Source: Eutreptiella sp. 'Long Island Sound 2002' | Taxonomy: Eukaryota > Euglenozoa > Euglenophyceae > Eutreptiales > Eutreptiaceae | Length of the DNA: 64,000 bases | Assembly (NCBI GenBank): GCA_964036045.1 | Contig: OZ038398.1 | Coordinates: 25,674,109 to 25,738,108 of the forward strand | Direction of reading: 5' to 3' | Shown: positions 54,773 to 64,000 of the stretch, piece by piece | How the letters are laid out: each line of letters opens with the position of its first letter | Position numbering within the stretch: position 1 is the stretch's first letter | Position numbers and translations under genes: made by a program | Notes under the pieces: model-generated | Told to the model about the DNA's origin: nothing | The model's input: only the letters and a program-made list of their open reading frames with translations | The model's database searches: none

Positions 54773-57180
54773 GTTTTTTTTTTTTATTTTTTTTTTTTTT
54801 TACACAACGAGAATTCTCCGACCTTCGGATTTTCGGATTCTCGAATTTTTTTTTTTTTTTTTCTGGTTTTCTGGTTTCTGGTTTTCCGGTCTTTTTTTTT
54901 TTTTTTTTCCACAAAACGAGAATTCTTGGATTTTTGGATGCTTGGATTTTTTTTTTGATTTTTTTTTTCCACAAAACGAGAATTCTCCGATTTTCGGATT
55001 TCCGGATTCTCGAATTTTTTTTTTTTTTTTTTTTCTGGTTTTCTGGTTTCTGGTTTTCTGGTTTTTTTTTTTTATATTTTTTCCACAAAACGAGAAGTCT
55101 CGGATTTTTGGATGCTTGGATTTTTTTTTTTTTTTTCCACAAAACGAGAATTCTCGGATTTTCTGATTTTCGGATTCTCGGATTTTTTTTTTTTTTTTTC
55201 TGGTTTTCTGGTTTCTGGTTTTCTGGTTTGTTTTTTTTTTTTTATTTTTTCCACAAAACGAGAATTCTCGGATTTTCGGATGCTCGGATTTTTTTTTTTT
55301 TTTTTCTCTGGTTTCCTGGTTTTCTGGTTTTCTGGTTTTTTTTTTTTTTTTTCCACAAAACGAGAATTCTCGGATTTTCGGATATCGGATTCTCGAATTT
55401 TTTTCTTTTTTTTTTCCCGAAAAAACTGAAACTGAACTTTTGGGGGTTTTTTTTTTTTTTTTTTTTCCACCAAACGAGAATTCTCCGATTTTCGGATTTT
55501 CTGATTCTCGAATTTTTTTTTTTTTTTTTTTCCTGGCTTTCTGGTTTCTGGTTTTTTTTTTTTTCATTTTTTCCACAAAAAGAGAATTCTCGGATTTTTG
55601 GATGCTTGGATTTTTTTTTTTTTTTTTTCCCACAAAACGAGAATTCTCCGATTTTCTGATTTTCGGATTTTTTTTTTTTTTTTTTCCGTGGTTTCCTGGT
55701 TTTCTGGTTTTTTTTTTTTTTTTTTCCACAAAACGAGAATTCTTCGATTTTCGGATTTTCGGATTCTCGAATTTTTATTTTTTTTCCCCCAAAAAACTGA
55801 AACTGAACTTTTGGGGATTTTTTTTTTTTTTTTTTTTTTCCACCAAACGAGATTCTCGGATTTTCGGATTCTCGAATTTTTTTTTTTTTTCCCGAAAAAC
55901 TGAAACTGAACTTTTGGGGGTTTTTTTTTTTTTTTTTTTTTTTTTCCAACAAAACGAGAATTCTCGATTTTCGGATTTTCGGATTCTCGAATTTTTTTTT
56001 TTTTTTCTGGTTCTCTGGTTTCTGGTTTTCTGGTTTTTTTTTTTTTTATTTTTTCCACAAAACGAGAATTCTCGGATTTTCGGATTTTCGGATGCTCGAA
56101 TTTTTTTTTTTTTTTTTTTTCTGGTTTTCTGGTTTCTGGTTTTCTGGTTTTTTTTTTTCTGTTTATTTTTTCCACAAAACGAGAATTGTCGGATTTTTGG
56201 ATGCTTGGATTTTTTTTTTTTTTTTTTTCTGGTTTTCTGGTTTCTGGTTTTCTGGTTTTTTTTTTCTGTTTATTTTTTCCACAAAACGAGAATTCTCGGA
56301 TTTTCGGATGCTCGGATTTTTTTCTTTTTTTTTTTTTTTCTGGTTTCCTGGTTTTCTGGTTTTCTGGTTTTTTTTTTTTTTTTTTTTTTCCACAAAACGA
56401 GAATTCTCGGATTGTCTGATTTTCGGATTCTGGAATTTTTTTTTTTTTTCTTTTTCCGAAAAAACCTAAACTGAACTCTGGGGTTTTTTTTTTTTTTTTT
56501 TTTTCCCTCCACACAACGAGAATTCTCGGATTTTCGGATTTTCGGATTCTCAAGTTTTTATTTTTTTTTTTTTTCCGAAAAAACTTAAATTGAACTTTTG
56601 GGGTTTTTTTTTTTATTTTTTTTTTTTTCACACAACGAGAACTCTCCGATTTTCGGATTCTCGAATTCTTTTTTTTTTTTTTTTTTTCTGGTTTTCTGGT
56701 TTCTGATTTTTTTTTCTTTTTATATTTTTTCCACAAAACGAGAATTCTCGGATTTTTGGATGCTTGGATTTTTTTTTTTTTTTCCACAAAACGAGAATTC
56801 TCGGATTTTCGGATTTTCGGATTCTCGGAATGTTTTTTTTTTTCTGGTTTTCTGGTTTTCTGGTTTGTTTTTTTTTTTTTATTTTTTCCAGAAAACGAGA
56901 ATTCTCGGATTTTCGGATTTTCGGATGCTCGGATTTTTTTTTTTTTTCTCTGGTTTCCTGGTTTTCTGGTTTTCTGGTTTTTTTTTTTTTTTTTTTTCCA
57001 CAAAACGAGAATTCTCGGATTTTCGGATTTTCGGATTCTCGAATTTTTTTTTTTTTTTTCCCCGAAAAAACTGAAACTGAACTTTCCGGGGGTTTTTTTT
57101 TTTTTTTTTTTTCCACAAAAGGAGAATTCTCGGATTTTCGGATTTTCGGATTCTCGAATTTTTATTTTTTTTTTCTGGTT
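54773..57180. repeat. 2.4-kb T-rich satellite array
   Basis: About two dozen degenerate units alternate long T runs with two motifs: acaaaacgagaattctcgga followed by gattttcggattctcgaa, and repeated ctggttttctggttt. Units are roughly 55-120 bp. Each contains the palindrome CGAGAATTCTCG or a variant. The array is open in many frames (Phe-rich on plus, Lys-rich on minus); these are not genes. In places cccgaaaaaactgaaactga interrupts the pattern, giving a higher order. Confidence 0.88.
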
Positions 57181-58374
57181 TTCTGGCAGAGCAGAAAAAA
57201 TGAAAAAGCATGAGCACCGTGGGCAAAAAAGACATGGGTGGTCAGTCTGAGTCAGTCTGGACCTGCACCTGGACTGAAATGGTACAATGCCCAAAACAAT
57301 TCTGCTCTTGCTTGCTGTTGTTGCTCTTGCTTGCTGCGGCCTGGTATGAAAAAATAGGCCCGGTATAAAAAAGCTGACCTCATTGCCTTGGCACATGAGA
57401 TGACCGTCCTGGATGGAAGCTCCAGACGATCGTTTGGGAATGTACACTCCCCCACAACAGGCCTGCCAATGCCTCTGTTGCCCTTGCAGGCATCAGCCCC
57501 CTCAGTTGTCATGCGACTTCTCAAAGACATCGGACAGGTTTTTCCCTTTCAAAAGTCATCAAGTACCCCCCCCCCCCGTTTCGTTTTGGGTCTCTTTCCA
57601 CAAATGCGCTGCATTTGTGCTGTCATCGCGGCAAACAAATGCTTCAACGGTGCCCGAACCTTCGCGTAAGGTGGTCGGACATATTCCAAAGGGACCAATC
57701 CTTGGCACTTTCTGCCCACCACTTTGACTTGTACCCAATGAAATGTTGGGGGATTCCATGCATTTCCGCAAGCCACAGTTGGGTGTTCACGCGGACCGAG
57801 GCAACGGCACCTGTTACTCCGGACAACGTTTCATCTACCGTATCAGAACTAGTCATCGCTGCCTCCCTCAAGCATGCCTGGACCTGCCCGACGAAATCTG
57901 GCCAACATGGTTGAGTGCCCTACTTCACAAAATCCAGGCATTACCTATGATCCGTTCAAATGACCTCTCTGCATAGGTCCCCCAGCGAAGGGAAACCCCT
58001 GTTCTCTGAGCAGATGAAATTGTGCACATGGGCTCTGGCCAAGGTGGCTGAGTACCATACTTTACAACATTCAGACATTACCTGTGATCCTCTCCGATGA
58101 ACTCTCTGCATAGGCCCCCCAGCTCCAAAGGGACACCCCTGTTGTGAAACACAAGTTCTGCGTAATGCACCCAAAACCTTCCACATTCATGACATCCCTG
58201 CATAGGGTACCTCCTCACCGCATGCAGCAGGCAACAAGGAAAGAGGGCCACTGGGTGCATATTGGGTCAGTCCCGAAACCCAGGTTCCCCTACTGTATGA
58301 AGTTGTGAACATGGGCAGGGGTTGGCTTGATGCAGTAGCACTCCTTGTAACCCCCCCCCGTGCAACTTTTTTTT
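57181..58374. other. No gene; diverged repeats near 57925-58330
   Basis: Related stretches around ctctgcatagg and cccccag occur near 57965 and 58105. Related gaa-ttgtg-acatggg stretches occur near 58017 and 58303. They suggest an old tandem duplication. No coding evidence was seen. Confidence 0.5.
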
Positions 58375-58436
58375 TATGCTAAAAAATAAGATAAGTGCTA
58401 AAAATTAAGATTTCGCATCTAAAAAAAAAGCTTGGA
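58375..58436. promoter_or_regulatory. A/T-rich conserved motif downstream of the PKS
   Basis: gctaaaaattaagatttcgc and about 20 following bases at 58397-58436 match 16042-16082 almost exactly. Both sites lie just past the 3' end of a minus-strand gene (129 bp after the PKS stop here). A role in 3' end formation is possible, but a dispersed repeat is equally likely because a third related site exists at 54183. Confidence 0.35.
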
Positions 58437-58564
58437 CCTGGTTCTGGGGCTGGTTTTAGGACAGCAATGTGTGCAGGGATGCACGCATCATCTACCGTAA
58501 ATTGGTGCGAAGGCAGCTCTCACACAATAGCACACCCAGCAGTGTGGTGCCACGCAATGAAACT

Positions 58565-61500
58565 TCACTTCCCTTCAAAAAAATCGATTTCCCTTTCCAA
58601 GTGGCTCCCCAGCGCCTGCACATTCTCAGCATACAACCAGAATAGATGATGTGCGCCGCGCACTTCAGCCGTGTGTAACTGCTGGATTAGGTCAAACCAG
58701 CCCCATGCACGGCTCTGGCTGCATGTGCTCTGATCCAACTCCTCGCCACCGTGCCTGTCTTGTAACCAGTCCCACAGGTGAAACTGATATTCGCTGTTTT
58801 CCGCAACGAACATCCGCACTGGTCGGTCAGTGCACAGCAGCTCAGAGCTGACGTCCTTGAGTGACATCAACAAATTGCGGGTGATTGCCACAAGCCTGGA
58901 CATCTTTGGGTGGATTGCATTCAGCTCTCTCCTAAATGTTGCGCTGTCCTGGATGCTACCAGACCTGAGCTGCCGCAATAGTGGATCCAGCAGTTTTGAT
59001 GCGTCCCCGTCCAGCGCGCGCCCTAGCTCTTCCAGGAACTGCAATTCCCATTTAAATGTGCCATCCCTCAGCAACTCCGGGAGGTGCCTGAGCATGGTGA
59101 TGGGTGGGTCGATTAATGTCAAGGAAAACACAAGCCCTACCTCCTTGAACAGGAACGCCATCTCACGCACGTAAAAGGCACCAGCTGACCACCCAACGAG
59201 ATGCGCCCCAATGTTCCCGAAGTGACGCCGGTAGACGGCGCAATAGTGCTGCATGCGTGCCTGTGAAGAGTCAAAAATATCCCCATTGACCCACTCGACG
59301 GCCTGGAAGCAGTACACTGGCCGTGTGCGGTCCAGGACCTGCAGGATCTGTGTGCCGTAGAACTGTCCAAAAAGGCCATGGACCAAGACGATGGGCATTT
59401 TGCCTGGATCGCCCTTACGCAGGCAGCAAAGGGTGGATTCAATCGGGTTGCGGAAATGACTCAGGTCCCGATCCATATCGAAACTCATGTGACTGACAGC
59501 CCCTGCGTCCTGCTGTGCAGGAGAGGGGCTCTTGTTGCAGCCAGAACCCAACGTCATCACTTTGGACACAAACTGCTCCTCTTCCAGCCCTGCTGGTGGT
59601 TGGGGGATGGGAGGATTGAGCGCTCTCATGCAGAGCCCCAATAAATGGCTGGCAAGTTTGTCAGTGTTGTCCTTCTTTGTGTAGAAGAAGGGATGGTAAC
59701 CCTGAGCCTCCTTTACCTCTAGGTCACGGATCAGCCGCCTCCAGCCGTACAGCTCCTCGCGACTCCAGGGCGTGCCGTCAGGCAACTTTTCTATCTGGTC
59801 GCTATAAAACTCAGCCCACTGTTCTTTCTGCCAACGGCCGTCGAGCAGAAAAATGGTGGCCGTGCCCTTGGGAGCGGGGAGCGTCTGCCTTGTTTGTGCT
59901 TCCCAATCACAGTTCCTAACCGCCAAATCCAGAAGCGAGTAGAGTTTGGGGTCCAGTGTGTCCAGCTCAGTGCGCAACTCCGACACGGTCAACGAGTCAA
60001 CGCGGAGCTTGCCCCAGAAGCGCACCTCCAGCGCCTTGATTTCACTCCTGATCTCTTTCGGGGGCAACGAAGTTTTTTGAACAATTCTTAGGACTCGCAG
60101 CAAGCGCTCCACCAACGGCATTGCGACAGACCCAAAGGCTGGCAGCGGAAACGGAGGATCCACAAGTGTCAGTGTTGTTGGCAGCCCGTCTTGCTGGAGC
60201 TGAAAAGCCAGCTCGCGTGCTAGAATGCCGCCAGAGGAGTAGCCCACCAGGTGGGCGCCAACAGACCCGATGTGCCGTTGGTACACACCATAGTAGTATT
60301 TGATCCGCGACTGCAGAGACTCCCCTATCTCAGACAGGACCTGTTCCGCCTTGGATGACAAGTTGTCTTCCTGGTCTTCGAGCATGCAGAGCTCTGGGGC
60401 TTGGAAGCTGTACACAGGCTGCTCAGGGTCGGTCGTGAACTTTCGGATCATAAGGCCAAGTCCCACGCCAAGCATGGAATGCATGTCGACGATGGGCATC
60501 CGGCTCTTGCGCCCCTCCTGATAGCACACCAGCACCCCCTCAATCCGATTCGATCCGCGGCTGGCGGTTACCATACTCCCATCCACCCAGATCGACTTCG
60601 TCGGCACCACAGGGCCCGGCTTCGTTGTCGTCACAGAGCTCGTAGCAGCCTGCGGAGCTCCCTCCACACACTCAGCATCGGTGGCTCGCAGCGACGGCTT
60701 ATCTGCATTGGCCTGGGATCCAGCCCCATGCTCACGTTCGCTCACGTCGACTTTGTGCTGCTCAATGATGCCTTCATGCGTCTTGTCAGAAGACGCCGGA
60801 GTCGCAACACTGCAAGTCGCATACAAACGTTCATAGATATGTTGGCCCAATTCCTTCACAGTGGGATAGGTGAAAATTGCCATCGGCGAGATTTCCAAGT
60901 CAAATCTGGTCCTCATGTTATGAACCAACTGACCAAGGGCCAAAGAGTCAAGATCAGCCTCCAGAATATTGGCATCAGGACCGACCCCAGGTCCGTCAGC
61001 ACCCAGGACACTCTGCACTGCCACCGCAACCTCCGAAAAGACAGCTCGCAGCGACCACTTGCTGGCAGCGGCGTGAGGCTCGGGCTGATGGAAGTGCTCG
61101 CCCACCTCCCTTTCTTGCTGCTTGATCACTGTTTGCTGCTGCTCACCCTGACCTCTGCTGGACCCTCTCGTCCCATCGCCTTCCACCTGCTGCGCTGCCT
61201 GCCTCTGGAACGGCATCACATGCTCCACCAAAGCTCTGGCAAAGGGCGCTTGCAGTAGAGGATTTGTATCGCTGAAGAAGCCCACCGGGATAGGCGAGAG
61301 CACTGGCATGTCCATCGGAGGAGTAGAGGAAGATCGCCAAACCTGCCCAAATACCGCCTGCGCCAACTGTCTTTCCAAGATTGTATCCGGATGCGGCCGC
61401 CACTCACTGTCCATCGCCGCCGCCATGCCCACGTCGGCGATGGCAGGCCACTGGATGGACACCGCCGGCAACTTGAGAGTCCTCCTGTAGCAAGCCAAGG

Positions 61501-64000
61501 CGTCCAAGAAGGCATTCGACGCGCAGTAGTTCGCCATTCCCACGTGGCCCATCAACGCGGCGACGGAAGAGAAGAGCACGAAGGATTTCAAATCGTCTTC
61601 GAGCGTTTGCTGGTGGACAAACCACGCGGCCTTGGCCTTAGCGTTGAACACGGCCTGCACCCGGTCTGTGTTCTGATCCTTGAGGCGTGCGTTTGCCAGC
61701 ACCCCAGCAGCATGAACGATCACGTCGAGTTTGCCCAGCCTCCGCTCTCGCTGCAGGAGCGCTCGGAGGTCCTCCTCGCATCCCACGTCGCAGCTCTGTA
61801 CAGACACCTCGCAGTTGAGGGCGTCCGCGGCCGCCTGCAGCCGCTGCAGCCTCCCGTGTAGGTCCTGGCCCTCGTAGCTTTTCACCCGCCCGCTGCGCGA
61901 AACGAGCACTACACGCTTACAGCCCGCCGCCACCAGGACGTCGGCCATGAGCAGCCCCAGGCCCCCAAGGCCACCCGTGATGAGCGCAGTCCCGACGTCT
62001 GCCCTGTTCGCATTTGCAAAACAGGTGTTGCCGAGCAGAATTGGCTTGGCCCAGCGGAGTTTCCGGAAGAAGCGCCTCCCACCGCGGTATGCCACCTCGG
62101 GCATGAGGTCCCCAGAAGCGAGCTCAGAGACGGCGCTGCGGCAGAGATCATCAGAGTCCGCGTCGATCATTGTGATGGACAGCTTGCTCAGCAGGAGCTC
62201 CTGTCGGGCCCCTCGCATGAGGCCCCAGATGGGAGCGGCGAGCAGCATGGCCTCCGCAGCGGCTGCATCGTTGTTGCCCCAAGCGTGGGAGCCAACGGAG
62301 GGCCCCTGCACGCCTGAGGTGAGGAATGCCACTTGCAACTCTCTCTGGGATGAGAGCCTGTTGAGGACCTGCAATAGCATGAGCACATCCTCCGTGAGCG
62401 CACTGGTCATAAAACTGGTTGCTGTGTGCCCGGACAGAAGTGGCACCACCAGCTTCCTGGGGATCTGCTGCGGGCCGAATCCAGCGGCAACCAGCAAAAG
62501 ATCTGAGGGGGACATCCGCAACGCACTGCCAAAATCCACCAAGTGAGCGCAGCCAGGGAGCTCCACCAGGCCGATGGGCTCAACAACAGCAGCAGATGTG
62601 CTCACCAATGGAGGAGCCTCAATCCAGCAAGCGGCGAAGAACCCTGCCTCCTGGTGTTTGACACCAAGAGGCAACGGGGCGGTTTTCACCACCTGGACGC
62701 CCTGGTTCTCAATCACTATGCGACCCTCCACGTCACACACATGAACTGTGAAGCTCCCTCCACATTCACTGTTATTCCGACGCACATGTGCCCAAACTTC
62801 TTGTCGGACTCTGAGCGGCTGATGCAGCACCACGCGCTCAATGCCGGTCACCTGTGCCACGCTGTTGTCCTCTGTGCCAAGGCAAACGGACACCAGCCTC
62901 AGCGCTGCGTGCAGAATGCCAGGGTGCACAACGTAGAAAGGCGCGTACTCATCATAGCCACCACCAGTGGTACTCATTTTCACACCACCAACAGAAAACC
63001 GAGCCAGCGCAGCCGATCTTGCCCTGTTCATCCAAATGGACGGCTGGTCACTTTCCAAGGTCGGGGGCATGGAATCCATCCTCTCCTGACACGCTCCATG
63101 AAACACCTCCATATCGCACTCCCTTTTCCAATAGTCCAGTACACTGATATTCACCCCTACCTCGTCAATGAGGTTGCGGTGGGGTGACAGCTTCGTCTTT
63201 TTGACCGCACATATCAGGTTGCCCTCGCCCCTCTCACGTGTGTAGAAATCCATCCCACCATGGGCGAAGTGATGCTCACACACAACCTCTGTCCCCTCCA
63301 TCAGCACAAGCGGCCATGGGAACTCGATGCCCTCGAGCTGTACGCCGATTGCCGGCCCTGACCGACCGGCACGAAGCGCCGCAGATAGCGCCATCTCGAG
63401 CAGGCCGGCCGCTGGAAACCTTGCCACTGAGCTGCTTACATCGATGTCATGACCAAAGAATACGCGATAAAGGCTCTGTATTAGCGCCTTGTGGAAGATG
63501 GTCCTGAACTCCATCCCACGGGCTCCAATGGGGGCAGCGAACTGCAGCAGCGGGTGCGGCAGGAACCCGCCGGTCTGCCACGGAAACTCGCGTCGTTTTG
63601 GAAAGGCGTTGTCAAGGGAATGCGAGGAATCCCCACCATTGTTGTTGTTGCAGGGGTCCCGCTGGCACGTGTCTGGCGCCGAACTGAGCACTGCATGCGC
63701 GATGGTGCCGCTGAGGCCAAAAGAGGAGACGCCCGCGAAGCACGACTTCCGCTCGTGCCCCTTCCGCTCCTCTGAGGAGTGGTCCTGTTTGCATGATTTG
63801 GGCCCACGGAGTGGCTCTAACTCACGGGGGAAGTGTAGCACCGGACCCTTTCCCACTGGCTGATGCTTTGCCATCGTCTCAGCAATCAGAGGGTTGAGTT
63901 TCTGAAGGGCAGCGTTGGGCGGGGCCTGCTTATGCTGCAGCACCAGCACCGCCTTTATCAGACCGGCCATGCCTGACGCGCATTCCAAGTGACCCAAATT
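58565..64000 (-). CDS. Terminal PKS module: KS (end) - DH-like - KR - ACP - TE - TE, 5' end beyond window
   Basis: The frame is open to the window edge. Numbering starts at 63997. KS end: GHLEC at 2-6 (third catalytic His) to about 105. There is no AT. A DH-like domain (about 148-440) has HPGILHAAL where HPxLLDAxxQ is expected, so the catalytic Asp is absent, and its first His site has non-canonical spacing. KR (about 665-860) is intact by motif: TGGLGGLG (674-681), Ser811, Tyr824 and Asn828. ACP covers about 985-1058 with Ser1018 (DLDSL). Thioesterase 1 (about 1165-1455) has GYSSGG (Ser1254), Asp1280 and His1435. Thioesterase 2 (about 1532-1800) has GWSAGA (Ser1604), Asp1630 and His1783/1784. 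Tandem thioesterases at the C-terminus are expected to release the finished chain by hydrolysis or cyclisation. The stop is followed by no further PKS sequence. Confidence 0.9.
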   Translation of the reverse strand, partial: NLGHLECASGMAGLIKAVLVLQHKQAPPNAALQKLNPLIAETMAKHQPVGKGPVLHFPRELEPLRGPKSCKQDHSSEERKGHERKSCFAGVSSFGLSGTIAHAVLSSAPDTCQRDPCNNNNGGDSSHSLDNAFPKRREFPWQTGGFLPHPLLQFAAPIGARGMEFRTIFHKALIQSLYRVFFGHDIDVSSSVARFPAAGLLEMALSAALRAGRSGPAIGVQLEGIEFPWPLVLMEGTEVVCEHHFAHGGMDFYTRERGEGNLICAVKKTKLSPHRNLIDEVGVNISVLDYWKRECDMEVFHGACQERMDSMPPTLESDQPSIWMNRARSAALARFSVGGVKMSTTGGGYDEYAPFYVVHPGILHAALRLVSVCLGTEDNSVAQVTGIERVVLHQPLRVRQEVWAHVRRNNSECGGSFTVHVCDVEGRIVIENQGVQVVKTAPLPLGVKHQEAGFFAACWIEAPPLVSTSAAVVEPIGLVELPGCAHLVDFGSALRMSPSDLLLVAAGFGPQQIPRKLVVPLLSGHTATSFMTSALTEDVLMLLQVLNRLSSQRELQVAFLTSGVQGPSVGSHAWGNNDAAAAEAMLLAAPIWGLMRGARQELLLSKLSITMIDADSDDLCRSAVSELASGDLMPEVAYRGGRRFFRKLRWAKPILLGNTCFANANRADVGTALITGGLGGLGLLMADVLVAAGCKRVVLVSRSGRVKSYEGQDLHGRLQRLQAAADALNCEVSVQSCDVGCEEDLRALLQRERRLGKLDVIVHAAGVLANARLKDQNTDRVQAVFNAKAKAAWFVHQQTLEDDLKSFVLFSSVAALMGHVGMANYCASNAFLDALACYRRTLKLPAVSIQWPAIADVGMAAAMDSEWRPHPDTILERQLAQAVFGQVWRSSSTPPMDMPVLSPIPVGFFSDTNPLLQAPFARALVEHVMPFQRQAAQQVEGDGTRGSSRGQGEQQQTVIKQQEREVGEHFHQPEPHAAASKWSLRAVFSEVAVAVQSVLGADGPGVGPDANILEADLDSLALGQLVHNMRTRFDLEISPMAIFTYPTVKELGQHIYERLYATCSVATPASSDKTHEGIIEQHKVDVSEREHGAGSQANADKPSLRATDAECVEGAPQAATSSVTTTKPGPVVPTKSIWVDGSMVTASRGSNRIEGVLVCYQEGRKSRMPIVDMHSMLGVGLGLMIRKFTTDPEQPVYSFQAPELCMLEDQEDNLSSKAEQVLSEIGESLQSRIKYYYGVYQRHIGSVGAHLVGYSSGGILARELAFQLQQDGLPTTLTLVDPPFPLPAFGSVAMPLVERLLRVLRIVQKTSLPPKEIRSEIKALEVRFWGKLRVDSLTVSELRTELDTLDPKLYSLLDLAVRNCDWEAQTRQTLPAPKGTATIFLLDGRWQKEQWAEFYSDQIEKLPDGTPWSREELYGWRRLIRDLEVKEAQGYHPFFYTKKDNTDKLASHLLGLCMRALNPPIPQPPAGLEEEQFVSKVMTLGSGCNKSPSPAQQDAGAVSHMSFDMDRDLSHFRNPIESTLCCLRKGDPGKMPIVLVHGLFGQFYGTQILQVLDRTRPVYCFQAVEWVNGDIFDSSQARMQHYCAVYRRHFGNIGAHLVGWSAGAFYVREMAFLFKEVGLVFSLTLIDPPITMLRHLPELLRDGTFKWELQFLEELGRALDGDASKLLDPLLRQLRSGSIQDSATFRRELNAIHPKMSRLVAITRNLLMSLKDVSSELLCTDRPVRMFVAENSEYQFHLWDWLQDRHGGEELDQSTCSQSRAWGWFDLIQQLHTAEVRGAHHLFWLYAENVQALGSHLEREIDFFEGK

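Noticed and set aside
54742-57447. Long Phe-rich and Lys-rich frames, up to 627 residues
   Set aside because: They are translations of the T-rich satellite and are open on both strands because of the repeat, with no domain.

Overview
The window reads as nuclear DNA of a eukaryotic microalga or related protist. It has short GT-AG introns, LINE, Ty3/gypsy and LTR retroelements, many minisatellites and homopolymer-rich satellites, and very long exons of a modular polyketide synthase (PKS). A prasinophyte green alga, a haptophyte or a dinoflagellate would all fit, and the sequence alone does not decide between them. I see no rRNA, no CRISPR array and no bacterial operon structure.

Layout: 1-3 kb, an internally deleted copy of an unknown element, whose full-size relative lies at 42.5-49.1 kb. 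3-4.6 kb, GC-rich low-complexity DNA. 5.5-11.4 kb, a wrecked Ty3/gypsy element with an inversion and a 1,477-bp tandem amplification. 11.4-16 kb, nested minisatellites and segmental duplications. 16.5-20.2 kb, two copies of a PLP-dependent decarboxylase of the diaminopimelate/ornithine type. 20.2-42.3 kb, on the minus strand, one PKS locus broken by two retroelements. 49-58.4 kb, gene-poor DNA with a 21-bp minisatellite and a 2.4-kb T-rich satellite. 58.6-64 kb, on the minus strand, the last module of a PKS, which runs off the window edge.

Read 5' to 3' on the minus strand and ignoring the insertions, the central PKS runs: crotonase repeats - ACP - KS - HMG-CoA-synthase-like domain - six crotonase (ECH) repeats - ACP - ACP - DH-like - KR-like, followed directly by the decarboxylase copies. 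The edge PKS runs KS - DH-like - KR - ACP - thioesterase - thioesterase. No acyltransferase domain is seen in any module, so extender units are presumably loaded in trans. KS, HMG synthase and ECH together are the hallmark of polyketide beta-branching, best known from bacterial trans-AT pathways. Here they are fused into one eukaryotic-looking polypeptide with an unusually expanded ECH array.

Two insertions can be placed to the base. A 7.6-kb LINE (23244-30846) has a 17-bp target-site duplication, and the paralogous empty site survives at about 40.8 kb. A 3.0-kb LTR-type element (36938-39943) has a 5-bp duplication and splits the KS. The LINE carries an AlkB-like dioxygenase domain in its first ORF. 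These insertions, a one-base G-run frameshift, a 4-bp frameshift and missing catalytic residues in DH and KR leave it open whether the central locus is functional or decaying.
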